DNA of 64,000 bases from positions 310,001 through 374,000 of the forward strand of contig CBDBDZ010000014.1 of assembly GCA_965204215.1 (NCBI GenBank), in the 5' to 3' direction. The notes under the pieces were generated by a model. It worked only from the letters and a program-made list of their open reading frames with translations, was not told where the DNA came from and did no database searches. Origin of the DNA: CBDBDZ01 sp965204215. Lineage in GTDB: Bacteria > Pseudomonadota > Gammaproteobacteria > Pseudomonadales > GM7GCV1. Position 1 is the stretch's first letter; each line of letters begins with the position of its first letter. Of the stretch, positions 9,290 through 17,360 are shown in pieces. The position numbers and the translations under genes were made by a program.

Positions 9290-10255
9290 ATGCAAATTGG
9301 AGTTATTGGTACAGGAAGTATTGCGTTAAGGCACAGGCAAAATATAAAACAGGTTTTTCCTAAAGCCAAGGTTATAGCCGCACCTTCCAGAGAGACAAGT
9401 GCATCATTAATTTTAGGTAGTGTGGATGTAACCGTACGAACGGTTGATGAGTTAATCGCTCAACAACCTGATTTTGTTATTATTGCCTCGCCTGCCAGTT
9501 TACATGCGACACAAGCGCGTCCATTGATAGCAGCCAAAGTACCGTTGCTTATTGAAAAGCCAATGGTCATTAGTGTTGAAGAAGGTAAAGAACTGGTATA
9601 TCTTTTGGCCGAATCAGAAGTACCTGTAGCTATAGGCTATTGTTTACGATATATGCCCTCGGCAAGAATAATGAAGCAATTACTTGAGCAAAGCAAGATA
9701 GGTAGTATTTACAACGGTATTGTCAATACTGGGCAATATCTACCCGACTGGCGCAGTATTGATTATCGAAAGTCGGTTTCATCTCAGCATCATTTGGGCG
9801 GAGGGGTGTTACTTGAATTAAGCCATGAATTTGATTACTTGCAATGGCTGCTGGGACCCCTTGATATTAAACACGCCATGTTGAGACAGTCTTCTGAACT
9901 GGAAACAGATGTCGAAGAGCTTGCCGATGTCATGCTTGTTTCCAAACAAGGCTGTGTTTGTACAGTGCATCTGGATTTTTTACAGAAAAAAGCATTTAGG
10001 ATGTGTACGTTAATAGGTAGTGAAGGTTCTTTGGAATGGGATTTGATAACCAATAGTATTTACTGTCACTCATCGGTCTCATCGGAACTGATCTACGAAA
10101 ATGCAAAGTGGGATACCAATGAAATGTACATTGATATGTTAGAGGATTTTATCAATTTGATAGAGGGAAGAGCAAACCATTGCGTGCTTGTGGAGCAGGC
10201 ATTGAATACCAACCGCTTGGTCGATGATATTAAATCAGGGTATGAGTTGTTATAG
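9290..10255 (+). CDS. Gfo/Idh/MocA-family oxidoreductase (PtmF-position protein)
   Basis: A 321-residue NAD(P)-dependent oxidoreductase with the N-terminal Rossmann motif GVIGTGSIALRH, the conserved LIEKP motif, and a C-terminal alpha/beta domain. Its place between ptmE-like and legF-like genes matches ptmF in the Campylobacter ptm locus as I recall it. The substrate is unknown; it probably acts on a nucleotide sugar or nonulosonate intermediate. The end overlaps the start of legF by 14 bp, so the genes are co-translated. Confidence 0.8.
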   Translation: MQIGVIGTGSIALRHRQNIKQVFPKAKVIAAPSRETSASLILGSVDVTVRTVDELIAQQPDFVIIASPASLHATQARPLIAAKVPLLIEKPMVISVEEGKELVYLLAESEVPVAIGYCLRYMPSARIMKQLLEQSKIGSIYNGIVNTGQYLPDWRSIDYRKSVSSQHHLGGGVLLELSHEFDYLQWLLGPLDIKHAMLRQSSELETDVEELADVMLVSKQGCVCTVHLDFLQKKAFRMCTLIGSEGSLEWDLITNSIYCHSSVSSELIYENAKWDTNEMYIDMLEDFINLIEGRANHCVLVEQALNTNRLVDDIKSGYELL

Positions 10256-10931
10256 CTTTATATTTGCCAGAGGAGGTTCCAAAGGGCTGAAGCGAAAAAA
10301 TATTCGCCCATTAGCAGGTAAACCATTAATTGGTTATGCTATAGAAACAGCAAAACAGGTTAAGCAAATTCAGCGGGTATTTGTTTCGACCGAAGACAGT
10401 GAAATTATTGAGGTGGCTCAAGATTTTGGTGCTGAAATCATTGAAAGACCTGCATCTATAGCGCAGGACAACACGCCAGAATGGCTGGCTTGGCAACATG
10501 CCGTCAACTGGGTAGAAGAACATCATGGCATTTTTAATGAATTTATTAATTTACCGGTTACTAGTCCATTGCGAGCGCCGAAAGATGTTGAAGCCGCTAT
10601 TGATAAACGGCGAACAACTCAGTCCGATATTTGTATTTCTGTAACACCGTCGTCGCGCAACCCTTATTTTAATATGGTGCAGCTAAACACTTATGACCAA
10701 GCTGAGTTGGTTATTGATAGCAAACAAATACGCAGGCGGCAAGAGGCTCCAGAAGTTTACGATATTACAACAGTAGTTTATGCGACTTCGCCACAATATA
10801 TAAAAAACAACACCGGTATATTTGATGGGAGCGTTGTGGCAGTCAAAGTGCCTAAACACAGGGCTGTTGATATTGATGATATTTATGACTTTAAATTAGC
10901 AGAAGTATTGTTAAATGAGAGTTTTGCATAA
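10242..10931 (+). CDS. legF: CMP-nonulosonate (legionaminate) cytidylyltransferase
   Basis: A 229-residue CMP-NeuAc synthetase-family protein with the CTP-binding motif FIFARGGSKGLKRKNIRPL, FVSTEDSEI, LPVTSPLRAP, and VDIDDIYDF near the C terminus. It activates the nonulosonic acid with CTP for transfer. ATG 10242 is chosen because family members begin just before the FIFARGGS strand; ATG 10224 is an alternative. The last four residues (ESFA) and the TAA stop come from the family C element inserted at 10917, so the original C terminus was slightly different. Confidence 0.88.
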   Translation: MSCYSFIFARGGSKGLKRKNIRPLAGKPLIGYAIETAKQVKQIQRVFVSTEDSEIIEVAQDFGAEIIERPASIAQDNTPEWLAWQHAVNWVEEHHGIFNEFINLPVTSPLRAPKDVEAAIDKRRTTQSDICISVTPSSRNPYFNMVQLNTYDQAELVIDSKQIRRRQEAPEVYDITTVVYATSPQYIKNNTGIFDGSVVAVKVPKHRAVDIDDIYDFKLAEVLLNESFA

Positions 10932-11056
10932 TTACTGCGTTTGTCAATACAGCGTTAAATTTTCGCTCAAAATGCTCATTTACTGCTAGTAAACTCCGCT
11001 TTTTCGTTCAAATTTGCCTTGTCTTGACATCGCTCGTGACATTATGCAAAGCTCTC
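10917..11056 (+). mobile_element. Family C MITE-like element, copy 1
   Basis: A 140-bp element with terminal inverted repeats GAGAGTTTTGCATAAT and ATTATGCAAAGCTCTC. It is flanked by a perfect TAAAT duplication (10912–10916 and 11057–11061). It overlaps the end of legF and provides its stop codon. Full-length and shortened relatives lie at 43629 and 21528. Confidence 0.9.
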
Positions 11057-11068
11057 TAAATAACTCAA

Positions 11069-11098
11069 TTGGTGTGCAGAGTTCTCGGTTGATATAAT
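11069..11098 (+). promoter_or_regulatory. Possible sigma-70 promoter giving a near-leaderless ptmA transcript
   Basis: TTGGTG (11069–11074), 18-bp spacer, TATAAT (11093–11098). The -10 box ends only 9 bases before the ATG at 11108, so transcription would start within a few bases of the start codon. It may compensate for polarity caused by the inserted element C just upstream. The -35 box is only a fair match. Confidence 0.4.
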
Positions 11099-11107
11099 AA
11101 TGATTCA

Positions 11108-11869
11108 ATGATGTTAAAAAATAAAAAAATTTTGATTGCGGGCGCTGGCGGGCTACTTGGGCAAAGTCTGGTCGAGGACATCTTGCAACATGGTGGAGAG
11201 GTGATTGGGTTCGATCTTGAAATTGAAAAATTACAAATGGCAATGAATAGTAAGACTAACCTGGATTGTTCCAGGTTGAAACTTTACCAATTAGATATAA
11301 CAAACGAGCAAGCGGTGAGTGCCTTGTTTGCAGAACAATCAGGGTTAACGGGCGCTGTAAACGCATCGTATCCTCGAAATAAAAGCTATGGAGCAGACTT
11401 TATCGACGTTTCACTTGAAAGTTTTAATGATAATGTAGGGTTGCATTTAGGTTCAGCCTTTTTATTTACCCGCGAGTGCACTCAATATTTTTTAAAACAC
11501 CGCGAACCGCTGTCTCTGGTTAATATTGCTTCAATTTATGGTGTAATAGCGCCGCGTTTTGATTTGTATAAAGATACAACCATGACCATGCCCATAGAAT
11601 ATGCAGCGATCAAGTCAGCAGTTATACATATTAGTAAATACGCGACATCGTATGTTCGCGATAGCAATTTCCGAATAAACACGATAAGCCCTGGAGGGAT
11701 AATGGATGCTCAACCCAATGTTTTTGTCGAAAAATATCGGCAACAAACTCACGGCAAAGGAATGTTAGATGTTAACGATGTTAATGGCAGCATCCGTTTT
11801 TTATTGTCAGATCACTCCAGGTTTGTCAACGGACAAAATCTGGTTGTTGATGACGGTTTTATTTTATAG
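11108..11869 (+). CDS. ptmA: Short-chain dehydrogenase, PtmA-like
   Basis: A 253-residue classical SDR: Rossmann motif IAGAGGLLGQSL, a substrate-loop segment NASYPRNKSYG characteristic of PtmA-like proteins, active-site Ser in NIASIYG, and YAAIK as the catalytic Tyr-Lys pair. PtmA is required for flagellin legionaminic-acid glycoform synthesis in Campylobacter, but its exact reaction is not settled. The gene lies 12 bp before the amidotransferase gene. Two ATGs in a row (11108, 11111) are possible starts and no strong ribosome binding site is visible. Confidence 0.82.
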   Translation: MMLKNKKILIAGAGGLLGQSLVEDILQHGGEVIGFDLEIEKLQMAMNSKTNLDCSRLKLYQLDITNEQAVSALFAEQSGLTGAVNASYPRNKSYGADFIDVSLESFNDNVGLHLGSAFLFTRECTQYFLKHREPLSLVNIASIYGVIAPRFDLYKDTTMTMPIEYAAIKSAVIHISKYATSYVRDSNFRINTISPGGIMDAQPNVFVEKYRQQTHGKGMLDVNDVNGSIRFLLSDHSRFVNGQNLVVDDGFIL

Positions 11870-11881
11870 CGATTATAACTT

Positions 11882-13027
11882 ATGCAACAAAAGATATTTT
11901 GGTGTGCTAACTGTTTGAACATGTCAACTCGACCAAGAATAAGCTTTGACGAAAGAGGTTTTTGCAATGCCTGCTCATGGTCTGAAGAAAAAAAAATAAT
12001 GGATTGGTCCAGGAGGCAGGAAGAACTTCATCAATTATTGGAAAAGTATCGCTCTAAAAATGGCGATGGTTTTGATTGCATTGTTCCGGTCAGTGGAGGT
12101 AAAGATGGTTCCTATGTCGCTTACATGCTTAAAAGCCAATATGATGTGAACCCATTGGCAGTTACAGTAAGGCCAGCACTATCGTTAGAATTGGGCGATA
12201 AAAATCTGTCAAATTTTATTAATTCAGGATTTAACCATATCCATGTTTCCCCTGATTGCCAGATTATGCAAAAAATAAATAAGCATGGGTTTATTGAAAA
12301 AGGCTTTCCCTATTACGGCTGGTTAATTGCCGTTAAAACCGCAGTTATTCAAGTGGCGATGAACTTTAATATTCCATTGTTATTTTACGGAGAGGATGGC
12401 GAAATAGAGTATGGTGGTTCTACGGAAAGCAAGAATAAATCTTTATACGATATTGAGTACATGAAGCGAGTCTATTTTGAGGGCGGTTATGACAAGGTGT
12501 TAGGAATTGTGTCTGATGACCCTGAAGTTAACGCTGGCGATCTAACATTCTGGCAGTTTCCGTCCGATCAGATGATTCAACAAAAACAGTTATCTTTTAC
12601 GCACTGGTCTTATTATGAAGACTGGGATTCATATCGCAACTATGTTATTGCGAAAGAACACTGTGGTTTACAAGAGAAAGAGGAAGGTAATACAGGCACT
12701 TTTACTAATTTTGCTCAAAACGATCAGGCGCTGTATTCGTTGCATGCCTATTTAATGTATCTCAAATTTGGATTTGGGCGAGCCACTCAAGATGCGGGTA
12801 TTGAAATTAGGCGTGGCGCCATGACCAGAGATCAGGCCATTAATCTGGTGATGGCGTATGACAATCAATACCCTGAAGACTTTATCGGTGCTTATCTGGA
12901 TTATTACCAAATGACTAAGGCAGAATTTGATGCCGTGCTTGACCGTTATGCGAATAAAGCATTATTTGAGAAAATTGATGGTATCTGGCAGCCAAAATTC
13001 ACGGTTGGAGAACCCTTTACGCCATGA
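11882..13027 (+). CDS. N-acetyl sugar amidotransferase (PseA/WbpG/LegA family)
   Basis: A 381-residue PP-loop ATPase. An N-terminal Cys4 zinc site (C8, C11, C28, C31) precedes the PP-loop SGGKDGS at about residues 71–77. The family forms acetamidino groups on nonulosonic acids or related sugars, using ammonia channelled from partner HisH/HisF-like proteins. Those partners follow directly, the first overlapping by 4 bp (ATGA). In this setting it probably converts the 5-acetamido group of legionaminic acid to 5-acetamidino, as in Legionella O-antigen. It corresponds to ptmG in Campylobacter. Confidence 0.88.
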   Translation: MQQKIFWCANCLNMSTRPRISFDERGFCNACSWSEEKKIMDWSRRQEELHQLLEKYRSKNGDGFDCIVPVSGGKDGSYVAYMLKSQYDVNPLAVTVRPALSLELGDKNLSNFINSGFNHIHVSPDCQIMQKINKHGFIEKGFPYYGWLIAVKTAVIQVAMNFNIPLLFYGEDGEIEYGGSTESKNKSLYDIEYMKRVYFEGGYDKVLGIVSDDPEVNAGDLTFWQFPSDQMIQQKQLSFTHWSYYEDWDSYRNYVIAKEHCGLQEKEEGNTGTFTNFAQNDQALYSLHAYLMYLKFGFGRATQDAGIEIRRGAMTRDQAINLVMAYDNQYPEDFIGAYLDYYQMTKAEFDAVLDRYANKALFEKIDGIWQPKFTVGEPFTP

Positions 13028-13635
13028 AAATTGGCATTGTCGACTATGGTGTGGGAAATATAAGTTCTATTCTAAGTGCGTTACATTATATTGGTTATAG
13101 TGATATTACAGTATCTTCCGATATCAAACAACTAAGTCATATGGATAAATTTTTGCTGCCAGGTGTTGGCAATTTTGCCAAAGCGATGCAAAGTATTGAA
13201 GAATTGAATTTGAAGACATTTTTAATCCAAACTGTACTTGAGGAAAAACGTCCTCTGTTGGGAGTATGTGTTGGTATGCAGCTTCTCGCGAAATCAAGTG
13301 AAGAGAGCGGATTTAATTTAGGACTGGGGCTAATAAGTGGGCAACTCAAAAAATTTCAAAACGATAAGTTTTCAATACCTCATGTCGGCTTCAATCAGGT
13401 CACTCCTTGCGAGGGCAGCCGATTGTATCGCGAAATTAATCCAACACCTGATTTTTATTTTGCTCACAGTTATCGATTGCAGTCTACTAGTGATATTGGA
13501 CAGTCAACGTGTCATTACTCTGAGCATTTTATCGCCAGTTTTGAACAAGACAATATTGCGGGAGTTCAATTTCACCCAGAACTTAGTCAGACCAATGGGC
13601 TGCAACTTTTAAAAAATTTTTTACAATTGTTTTAA
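13024..13635 (+). CDS. HisH-like glutamine amidotransferase subunit for sugar amidination
   Basis: A 203-residue class I glutamine amidotransferase with nucleophile Cys in LLGVCVGMQLL, and His and Glu in GVQFHPEL. It resembles HisH but sits in a glycan locus between an N-acetyl-sugar amidotransferase and a HisF-like gene, with no other his genes. Its role is thus likely to release ammonia from glutamine for acetamidino-sugar synthesis. It overlaps both neighbours (ATGA and TAATG junctions), which fits a tight three-protein complex. Confidence 0.87.
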   Translation: MKIGIVDYGVGNISSILSALHYIGYSDITVSSDIKQLSHMDKFLLPGVGNFAKAMQSIEELNLKTFLIQTVLEEKRPLLGVCVGMQLLAKSSEESGFNLGLGLISGQLKKFQNDKFSIPHVGFNQVTPCEGSRLYREINPTPDFYFAHSYRLQSTSDIGQSTCHYSEHFIASFEQDNIAGVQFHPELSQTNGLQLLKNFLQLF

Positions 13636-14411
13636 TGCTGCGTAATCGAATTATTTTTGGTCTGATTTATAATAACGGCTACTTTATGCAAAGTCGGAAT
13701 TTTAGGTTGCAGCGGGTTGGAGATATTAATTGGCTGGAAAATAACTACAAATTTCAGGCGATATCATTTTCTATAGACGAGCTAATTGTGGTCAATGCAT
13801 CGAGAGGACAAAAAGATCTTGAAAAATTTTCTGAAAGTGTACAGCGCCTGGCGACGAATGTTTTTATTCCAGTTGCCGCAGGTGGCGGTATTCGTAAACT
13901 TGGCGATGCGATTAAGTTATTTGACAACGGTGCTGACAAAGTCATTTTAAATAGTAGTCTGGTTGAAGATAACCAGTTAATTTCAGACATTGCGCGGCGC
14001 TATGGCGAACAAAGTGTGGTTGCCAGTATTGACTATCGTTTAATTGATGAGCAGCCTGTTATCTATATTCATGATGGCGAAAAAGCACTATCAGAAACTT
14101 TACAGGAATATTTGCAACGCTTGCAGGAATTAGGTGTGGGAGAAATACTATTGAACTCAATTGACAAAGACGGAACCGGTTTTGGTTTTGATTTAACAAC
14201 GATTTCACATTATCTGGAATATATCAAAACGCCTTTAATCGTAATGGGCGGGGCAGGCAACGAGAAACATTTATTGCAAGGATTGTCCCTTGATGGGGTG
14301 TCAGCTGTGGCTACAGCTAACCTGTTTAATTTTATTGGTAATGGGCTGCCAAATGCAAGGCAGTACCTAATTGAATCAGGTGCTAACATAGCTCATTGGA
14401 ATTTGAGTTGA
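13635..14411 (+). CDS. HisF-like barrel subunit lacking the first catalytic Asp
   Basis: A 258-residue (beta-alpha)8 barrel related to HisF. It keeps the phosphate-site glycines (AAGGGI, VMGGAG) and the second catalytic Asp region (SIDY, D133). The first catalytic Asp of true HisF (D11, in CLDV) is replaced by Ile in FGLIYNNG. It is therefore unlikely to make imidazole glycerol phosphate. It probably conducts ammonia from the HisH-like partner to the PP-loop amidotransferase. The start codon overlaps the preceding stop (TAATG). Confidence 0.87.
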   Translation: MLRNRIIFGLIYNNGYFMQSRNFRLQRVGDINWLENNYKFQAISFSIDELIVVNASRGQKDLEKFSESVQRLATNVFIPVAAGGGIRKLGDAIKLFDNGADKVILNSSLVEDNQLISDIARRYGEQSVVASIDYRLIDEQPVIYIHDGEKALSETLQEYLQRLQELGVGEILLNSIDKDGTGFGFDLTTISHYLEYIKTPLIVMGGAGNEKHLLQGLSLDGVSAVATANLFNFIGNGLPNARQYLIESGANIAHWNLS

Positions 14412-14412
14412 T

Positions 14413-14489
14413 ATTAATTCGGCAAAAAAACACTGAACAAATATGTGGCACAAGGAAGTGCCACCGACGAGCGATAACTCGAGGTTAAT
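14413..14489 (-). repeat. Family D small palindromic repeat, copy 1
   Basis: A 77-bp repeat with ends ATTAATTCG and CGAGGTTAAT, related in inverse orientation to 25485–25561 and 52157–52212. It contains a perfect hairpin GTGGCAC-AAGGAA-GTGCCAC (14445–14464). Its right end gives GAGG 7 bases before the ATG of the next gene, so the repeat appears to supply the ribosome binding site. Confidence 0.7.
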
Positions 14490-14491
14490 AT

Positions 14492-15433
14492 ATGGCTTTG
14501 GATGAAGCTGTATTCCCTGATTCTATAGGTGATAAGTTATCACCAATTATTATAACGGGTGCCTGCCGTTCTGGTAAAACAACTTTGGGTAATGTATTAG
14601 CGTCTTGCCCACAAGTAGAATATGCCGATGAACCTTATACAGGCATGTTGTTACCGATGGTTTCAGGAACAGGGTTAATTAATAATAATATAGCTAAATC
14701 CTGGATGAAAGTTTACTTGCGCGAACTTTTTAATGATCTTGTTTTACTTCGAAGAGCTAATTTTAGAAAGCAGGATTTAAGCTCTATTTGGGAGAAAAAA
14801 GAAAAAGAAGAAATCACTTACCGAATGAATAATCTCAACTCCAGAAAAGATGTTGATGACTATATTGCGAGGAAGAATTTAAGGCTTGTCGTGACATTAA
14901 CGGAATGTTTTCCATTTTTAATGTTTATGGATAGTGCTTTGAATAATCCATCCTTTATTCATGTAGTCAGGAATGGTTATGACGTGGCGATTGATTTAGA
15001 AAAGAAAAAATGGTTTTCCGATGAACAACTGATTGAGCCGGTGAACGCTCAACTATATATTCCGTATCAATGGAAAGGTAGTAGCTGGCATATTCCATGG
15101 TGGGTCGATCGCGAGGATTTTAACTTTTTTTTAAATTTAAACTTATTTGACAGAGGAATATACTATTGGTGTTCGTTAATGGAAAAATCGCTGCGCTCTC
15201 TTTCGGAATATTCCAGAGAGTTTATACAGGTAAAATATGAAGATTTAGTTACAAAACCTGCAAGTATCATGGAAGATATTATTGATAGGTTTAATTTCAC
15301 TAAAGGTGTACAAACGATGAATCAATTAAAAAAATTACAGGAGCGGAGTGTTGCCTCTGAAAGAAAATTAGATGTTCATCCGAAATTGAATGAAAAATTC
15401 AGATATTTACAAAGCGAATTAAAATATGTTTGA
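14492..15433 (+). CDS. Sulfotransferase-family protein
   Basis: A 313-residue protein with a PAPS 5'-phosphosulfate loop-like motif TGACRSGKTTL (about residues 22–32) and a 3'-phosphate motif HVVRNGYDVAID, both typical of bacterial sulfotransferases. It would transfer sulfate from PAPS to a sugar hydroxyl or amine in the cytoplasm. It starts 3 bp after repeat D and overlaps the methyltransferase gene by 8 bp. The target is unknown; glycan decoration is inferred from the locus. No PAPS-synthesis genes are nearby, so PAPS would come from sulfate assimilation. Confidence 0.75.
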   Translation: MALDEAVFPDSIGDKLSPIIITGACRSGKTTLGNVLASCPQVEYADEPYTGMLLPMVSGTGLINNNIAKSWMKVYLRELFNDLVLLRRANFRKQDLSSIWEKKEKEEITYRMNNLNSRKDVDDYIARKNLRLVVTLTECFPFLMFMDSALNNPSFIHVVRNGYDVAIDLEKKKWFSDEQLIEPVNAQLYIPYQWKGSSWHIPWWVDREDFNFFLNLNLFDRGIYYWCSLMEKSLRSLSEYSREFIQVKYEDLVTKPASIMEDIIDRFNFTKGVQTMNQLKKLQERSVASERKLDVHPKLNEKFRYLQSELKYV

Positions 15434-16367
15434 TAAAAATGAAACCAAAGCTGTAGAAGAATATTTTGAAGTCAATGCCAATGCGTGGTTGGAAGATGCG
15501 TATAAAGAAGGCGGGTATAATTACCCTACACCCAAACACAGATTAAGAGTATTAAAGCAAATAATTAATGATAGAAAAGATATTAATTCTCTCATTGATG
15601 TGGGTTGCGGCGGAGGGGAAGTCGCTATTGAATTAGCAAAAATGGGATTGTCTATTATAGGTGTTGATCAATCCAAACCCATGTTAGAAAAAGCAATAGA
15701 AAATTTATCCAGGCAAGATTCCTTAACAAAAAGTAGAGTTTCATTCGAAGAAAACACGATAAAAGATATTGACTATTCCGATTTTGATGCAGTGACTGCT
15801 ATGGGGGTAATTGGTTATTTTGATAGCGATGATGTTTTATTTGAAATAGTTTCACGCCAATTAAGACAAGGTGGATATTTTATCGTTTCATTTAGAAACA
15901 GATTATTTAATTTGTTTAGCATTTCAAACCGTACTCTTAATGAGGTTAATACGAATAGCTTCTCAGACCTAGTACAAGAAGTTGAAAGTCTATACAGCAG
16001 TATTGATAAAGAGTCTTTTAATCAGGTTATAAAAAATTTACATTTGATTACAGGTGAATTGCTAACCAGTGAAAATATGAAATCTTTGTCAGAAGATTCA
16101 CCATCCAAACAGGCTAAAAAAGAATATTCAACAGCAATAGAAGCCCGGCAATCGACTCCTCAGCAAGCCGTAACTACCGCCTCAAAGTATAATTTTTCGG
16201 TAGAAAAAATTTATGGGATACACCCTCATTTAATGATTCCAAGTATAAATAATGCAATTTCTCCACAGGTTTATAATCGTCTTTGCGACGGCTTAATTCC
16301 ATTAGAAGAAAAACCTGTAAGTTTAATCTGGAGTTCGGTTTTTATTGCCGTATTTAAAAAAAATTAA
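15426..16367 (+). CDS. Class I SAM-dependent methyltransferase
   Basis: A 313-residue protein with motif I LIDVGCGGGEVAIELA (around residues 56–71), acidic motif II GVDQSKPMLEKA, and a motif IV-like region at DAVTAMGVIGYF. The first 40 residues (FEVNANAWLEDAYKEGGYNY) form the usual substrate cap. It is translationally coupled to the sulfotransferase. O- or N-methylation of the glycan is likely from context, but a small-molecule or lipid target cannot be ruled out. Confidence 0.75.
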   Translation: MFDKNETKAVEEYFEVNANAWLEDAYKEGGYNYPTPKHRLRVLKQIINDRKDINSLIDVGCGGGEVAIELAKMGLSIIGVDQSKPMLEKAIENLSRQDSLTKSRVSFEENTIKDIDYSDFDAVTAMGVIGYFDSDDVLFEIVSRQLRQGGYFIVSFRNRLFNLFSISNRTLNEVNTNSFSDLVQEVESLYSSIDKESFNQVIKNLHLITGELLTSENMKSLSEDSPSKQAKKEYSTAIEARQSTPQQAVTTASKYNFSVEKIYGIHPHLMIPSINNAISPQVYNRLCDGLIPLEEKPVSLIWSSVFIAVFKKN

Positions 16368-16531
16368 GGGAATTATATACCTGTTAACCTATACTAAAGT
16401 GGCTGTTGTGGGTATGCGAAGCCGTGACAGGCAAGTGAAAGCTGGTACAATGTCGCCTATTAATACAGACACCATGTAGACCATGATTTATAGTAATGTT
16501 GATGACAATGCCGCAATGACCTGTAAACCAG

Positions 16532-16582
16532 CTAACAATTGACCATAACTAACAATTGACCATAACTAACAATTGACCATAA
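16532..16582 (+). repeat. Three tandem 17-bp repeats
   Basis: CTAACAATTGACCATAA occurs three times head-to-tail at 16532, 16549 and 16566. Each unit contains the palindrome CAATTG. The array ends 7 bases before the start codon of a 65-codon frame and 230 bases before the SMR exporter gene. It could be a multi-site operator or simple slippage; function is not shown. Confidence 0.75.
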
Positions 16583-16589
16583 ATTACCC

Positions 16590-16787
16590 ATGATTCGATG
16601 GAATAGTGAAGAAAAATATAAGCAAACGGATTACTTAAATATGGATGAGAATAGCATCAAGGATTACTTTCAACTTCTTAAAAAATCTAATGGAAGTGTT
16701 AGCCATCATCTTCTAAAAAGCAGGTCTTGTGAAACGTGTTGGAAAACCGATAAGAGCGGAAAACCATTTGGAATTAACTTTTTATAA
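16590..16787 (+). CDS. Small hypothetical protein (65 aa)
   Basis: A 65-codon frame after the tandem repeats and 24 bp before the SMR gene. The product is hydrophilic, ends with a CETCWKTDKSGKPFG segment containing a CxxC pair, and has no signal or membrane segment. I do not recognise a family. It may be a genuine small gene cotranscribed with the exporter, a degraded gene end, or chance. There is no clear ribosome binding site. Confidence 0.3.
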   Translation: MIRWNSEEKYKQTDYLNMDENSIKDYFQLLKKSNGSVSHHLLKSRSCETCWKTDKSGKPFGINFL

Positions 16788-16811
16788 AATATATTAATAG
16801 AGCAATCACTT

Positions 16812-17144
16812 ATGGCTTGGATTATTCTTATTATTGCAGGAGTCTTTGAAATTATATGGGCAGTAGCATTAAAATATTCAGAGGGTTTTACAAAGCTACT
16901 ACCTTCTGCCATTTTTATCATTGCAGCCTGGTTAAGTTTTGCATGTTTATCTTATGCGCTAAAAAGTATTCCAATGGGTAACGCTTATGCAGTATGGACA
17001 GGTATAGGGGCGGTAGGTATTGCTATTGTTGGCATGGTTTGGTTTAGTGAACCTATAACAATTATCCGTATTGTTTGCATTGGTTTAATTGTAGTGGGTA
17101 TTATTGGTCTAAAGGTAGCTGGTTCTGGTGCAAATATTGTATAA
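16812..17144 (+). CDS. gdx: SMR-family exporter, Gdx/SugE type
   Basis: A 110-residue four-helix membrane protein. The essential Glu13 and Trp16 in GVFEIIWA and the KYSEGFTKLLPS loop match the Gdx (SugE) branch, whose dimers exchange guanidinium for protons. Glycan loci do not usually carry this gene, so it may have arrived separately. I looked upstream for a guanidine riboswitch and saw none. A quaternary-ammonium exporter is the alternative. Confidence 0.85.
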   Translation: MAWIILIIAGVFEIIWAVALKYSEGFTKLLPSAIFIIAAWLSFACLSYALKSIPMGNAYAVWTGIGAVGIAIVGMVWFSEPITIIRIVCIGLIVVGIIGLKVAGSGANIV

Positions 17145-17209
17145 AAGTCAGTCAAGTGAATAGCTAAAGCTAACGCTTATTGAAGGGTTATGAGGGTGTA
17201 ATTGTTTAA

Positions 17210-17335
17210 AACAGTTACTTGCCCGAAAAATAATACTCACCATAGGGTGACTATGACTGCGTTTATTTTTCTTGCGCGAGCACCTGTTTTTATTGCCATT
17301 TTTGCCTTCGCTACAATTTCTAATGCATAATCTGG
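17210..17335 (+). mobile_element. Family B MITE-like remnant missing its left end
   Basis: 126 bp matching the right two-thirds of family B (CTTGCGCGAG, TTTTTGCCTTCGCTACAATT, end TAATGCATAATCTGG). The left terminal repeat is absent, yet TTTAA lies on both sides (17205–17209 and 17336–17340). It fills the gap before the flippase gene. Confidence 0.75.
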
Positions 17336-17360
17336 TTTAAACAAAGGTATTTTTGTGTTG

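Noticed and set aside
13024..14411. HisH and HisF as histidine biosynthesis genes
   Set aside because: They follow a sugar amidotransferase, no other his gene is nearby, and the HisF-like protein lacks Asp11.
16368..16811. Guanidine riboswitch upstream of the gdx-like gene
   Set aside because: I looked for paired ACGR-loop hairpins and ykkC-type conserved blocks and found none.
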